From Planococcus citri (taxonomy: Eukaryota > Arthropoda > Insecta > Hemiptera > Pseudococcidae): a stretch of DNA of 64,000 nucleotides. The DNA is taken from positions 62,273,469-62,337,468 of the forward strand of contig NC_088677.1 of assembly GCF_950023065.1 (NCBI RefSeq), in the 5' to 3' direction. Shown one piece after another: positions 61,091 to 64,000 of this stretch (position 1 is the first letter of the stretch; each line of letters begins with the position of its first letter). The translations under genes and the position numbers were made by a program. The notes under the pieces were generated by a model, which made no database searches, was not told the origin of the DNA, and worked only from the letters and a program-made list of their open reading frames with translations.

Positions 61091-63540
61091 ACTGGAAAAT
61101 ATTTCACACGAAATTAAAAATGGAGAAAGTGAAAAAAATGTCGTCATTCGAATTTTTTTGCTAGATTATTGCACATATTGCAAATTGTTTGTATCGAATT
61201 TGTTAGATTAGATACGTTTCTTAAATAGGGCAGCAATTCATTTTTTGTTTTTTTTTCGAGTTGATTTATCAAAATTTTTTATCTTGTCGCTTTCGTCGTG
61301 TTTTTTGTCATTTTTCAAATTTTTTCACATTCAGGTATCATAAACGTTATTTGGTAATGCAAATCGGGTATTTTTTTGTAAGTATTAATAGTTCATCTAA
61401 ATTATCAAGTTTTTGTTAAAATATCAAGAATATTAAAATATTCTTCAATCCGAAATTTTCAAGTTGGAAGAACTTTTCTTATAGGGTGAGACTTTCAGTT
61501 TTGTTTTTCGAATAATTTTTCTCGTTCACCAATCAAGTTACAAGAATGCTGTTCATTGATGTATTTTGAAGAGTGTAACTTAGATACTTCTTCTCTACTT
61601 GATTCTTGAAATGTTGGCTTAAGTATTTCTCACCTGAATTCTTATATGTACCTATGTACTACCTGAATGTTGGACAAAATAACATCATTGATGGTCAATC
61701 GCAAGCCTCTCTTCTTCGCATAGAAAACCAATGCAACTAATTTAAAAACTTTCTGCGGTATTCCAAGTAGGTATGTACTACCAAGAGATGTACCTACAGT
61801 ACACTGAACAGTTGATGGGAGGGAACTGACTCTGAAAATCGAATAATTATTCGGACATCGCTCAACCTTGAAGAGTACAGAATAATTCACGGATACGGTT
61901 TGTTGAGATTCAACTATAGGTACTTTAACATCCGGTGCTAGAGCACTGGTCGTCCATATAGCCTACCTCATAGTGTACTACCAGAGTATTTATCTGTTGC
62001 ACAAAAGTTGAACTATGAAGATATGAAAATAGCAGCAAATTGAGTGCCTTGCGATGAAAAATACGGTCAGCGTAATTATCCGAGTAATTTTTATACGAGT
62101 TCGTAGTAGAGTTTTCAAGAAGAAAGAACAACGGTTCGTAATGAAAATTTTGCAGATTTATTGAAAAATGTTTCGATAATCGTCTATACGTATACTTCAA
62201 CGATTATAATTCATGTTATTTAACCGTATATACGATAGAGTTCCTCGTCCTATGTCAAATTTGCAAAAAAAAATCTACCTTCGTAACGCTCTGATAATAT
62301 ATTAACGGTAATCTGGCTACAAACAGCACATGTGTCATTATAACGTGTCGTGTATAGGTATATGATTTAAGTAATAGGTGTACTGTACTCTCAACTCTGT
62401 ATGCATTGCTGTGACTATTTAATCGATATATGTGCGACATACGAGTCTTTTTTCACGGTCGACGATCTTGGAAATGAGAAAAATTAACCAAATCGTCTTA
62501 TCTATATCGCAGGTGGCGTTTTTCGTGTCCGATCTCCGATTTTAACATCTGCGGTGGCGATGATGATGTGACGATAGTGATAATTCCAAAATCTAGAAAT
62601 GTAATATGTCTAAAATCGTGCAACTCTGCTAAATGGAATAGGAAGAATTTCGAAGGATTCCAAAATTATACCGGAAATAACTATACACACAGTGTAGACG
62701 TCGAACGATGAGCCCGAGAGAAGAGGAAGGAAAGAGAGACGAACGGATGTCAAACTAATTACTAACACCGCATCAGAGAGCGGTGACATTAACATTAGAG
62801 TCAAATACCTACCTTTGTATCTGTGTACTATGGATAGTTCCAGAGGTAGGTAAGGCTACACGACAAAATAGAATTTTAAGCCGCAGAACTAAACCTCTTG
62901 TCGAAGTGTGTCTCAAACTTTACCCAGCAGTACCGTGGTTTTGGCCGAGTAATTTAGTCCACAGTTCGGTCTTGTTCGTTGCCCAGTAATGGCACGCGTC
63001 CGAATGTGCGCTCAAATGAGATGGCTGACTGGGTGAGGCAGAAGAGGATACGATGCAAAGGCGCGAGTTGGTATTCGGGTACATATTTTTCCATAAGTTT
63101 TTTTACACGCTTGACCCTTCATCGAGCGTTCGCTTTAACGCTTCGAACGAGGTATTTAGAGCGAGGCCGAGGCGGTATATATTGTTTGCATATGGAGTTT
63201 ATGTATGTATCCTCGAACGTGGAATACCTAATTGACCAATTAGAAAAATAAAATCGTCGGGAAATCGGATTTCAATGAATTCGCCGAATAATTCCATTGA
63301 AAATTGATCGATAATTCGATGTACGAGTATACATATAAGATCTATTGATTGAATTCGACGTTTGGTTGGTGAATGATGTGAACTTGAGTAGATTTATCGA
63401 TCGACGAATATTTTACATTTTCGGAGCTGTTTCTCGTTAATTTTTCAACAGTTTGTGGAGATGATGATGAAAATATCAGCTTTCTAAGAGGAAATCGAAA
63501 ACTAACGTTTAAGATACTTAGGTACCTACTGTTAATTTTT
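61091..63540. other. Unique block, CpG-richer towards the right, no gene recognised
   Basis: 61640-63300 is unique with frames of 60-90 codons on both strands, none recognised. CpG is more frequent from about 62450 to 63240. There are no long repeats. A weaker AG/GT juxtaposition at 61334 is described among the rejected items. Confidence 0.4.
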
Positions 63541-63543
63541 ATT

Positions 63544-63579
63544 CTAATGACGATTTATCTTTTTTTGTTGCAGGTGAGT
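63544..63579 (+). other. Candidate recursive splice site 4 (AG/GT at 63573/63574)
   Basis: CTAAT (63544-63548) is followed by a tight pyrimidine tract (TTTATCTTTTTTTGTTG), CAG ending at 63573, and GTGAGT from 63574. The branch A lies about 26 bases before the AG. This is the strongest of the four by eye. It lies 25.8 kb after site 3. Confidence 0.72.
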
Positions 63580-64000
63580 TGAATGGAATTTGAAAGATTG
63601 CATGCAGATTAATCAAATGTACATGATTCAGAGCAATATGCAGGTAATACAAAGATAGATTACGTCATTGAAAGTCAATCTATATCGCAAAGTCTATAAC
63701 AAAATCCAAATTGATTAATAAAATTTTTCAAACATTTATCGAAATCATTTTCTTTGGATGATAAAATTAATACGTTTGAACCTGTGGCTGAAGTTGGAAA
63801 TTTTCACTTTTTTCCAAAAACAAAAGGTTAGCTGTTAACAAATCCAAAAATTGAATTGATTAAAAAAATGTAATTACTAGATGATTCATTTACAACTTAG
63901 GTATTTTGAGTATTACAATCACGAAGAAGCCAAATTTTAAACTAACTAAAGAAAATTTGTGTTTTTTTTGGGTACACATTTTTCAAAAAAATGAAAAATC
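63580..64000. other. AT-rich end of window, no gene
   Basis: No gene or repeat recognised downstream of the splice-like site. Confidence 0.4.

Noticed and set aside
61300..61341. TTCACATTCAG/GTATCA juxtaposed splice-like site
   Set aside because: Good pyrimidine tract, but GTATCA is a poor 5' splice site. Kept as a weak alternative only.
1..64000. tRNA, rRNA or other standard RNA genes
   Set aside because: No convincing tRNA B-box with matching acceptor stem or rRNA-like sequence was seen by eye. A covariance-model scan would be the decisive test.

Overview
This window reads as AT-rich insect nuclear DNA. The flavour (constant GTAGGTA/TACCTAC and TACGAGTA words, long runs of TTTTTGAAAATTT-type sequence, many short terminal-inverted-repeat elements, degraded non-LTR retrotransposons) suggests a hemipteran, perhaps mealybug- or aphid-like, but the order is a guess from style and not from a marker gene. 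I found no convincing host protein-coding exon, no rRNA and no tRNA. Nearly all open frames are short, low in complexity and resemble no family I know.

The most interesting signal is a set of four sites on the + strand where a good 3' splice site (branch-point-like word, pyrimidine tract, CAG) runs directly into a 5' splice site (GTAAAT, GTGAGT, GTAAGA, GTGAGT), at 4065/4066, 18465/18466, 37796/37797 and 63573/63574. This is the layout of zero-length recursive splice sites (ratchet points), known from very long insect introns. My reading is that the whole window may lie inside one giant intron of a + strand gene whose exons are outside the window. No site of equal quality was seen on the - strand.

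The rest is transposon-derived or repetitive DNA between stretches of unremarkable unique sequence. From left to right: a large foldback element with a nested palindromic element (about 1.98-3.66 kb); degraded relatives of it (6.15-8.64 kb) around a ~130-bp tandem repeat; a 249-bp MITE with 32-bp perfect terminal repeats (13.4 kb); two inverted copies of a ~230-bp repeat around 1.7 kb (14.7 and 16.7 kb); a ~0.9-kb element with TAATATGGGG-type ends (17.4-18.35 kb); a ~140-bp tandem repeat (22.5 kb); a ~21-bp tandem array (29.2-29.9 kb) next to a 951-bp pogo-like element with a TA duplication and a helix-turn-helix remnant (29.93-30.88 kb); ~1.9 kb of A/purine-rich degenerate repeat (33.8-35.7 kb); a degenerate GCCAAAAATTGCC array (43.2-44.9 kb); a broken CR1/Jockey-like reverse transcriptase on the - strand with a short tandem repeat at its 3' end (48.08-49.3 kb); a broken I-like reverse transcriptase plus RNase H on the + strand (53.56-55.4 kb); and a purine-rich region (60.1-61.1 kb).

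The unique blocks between (for example 5.2-5.9, 15.0-16.4, 26.2-28.2, 31.2-33.3, 36.2-37.7, 41.1-42.9, 45.7-47.4, 51.0-53.2, 56.0-58.8 and 62.2-63.3 kb) contain more CpG and fewer repeats by eye. They are where intronic enhancers or small exons would be sought. All coordinates of repeats were read by eye and may be off by a few bases.
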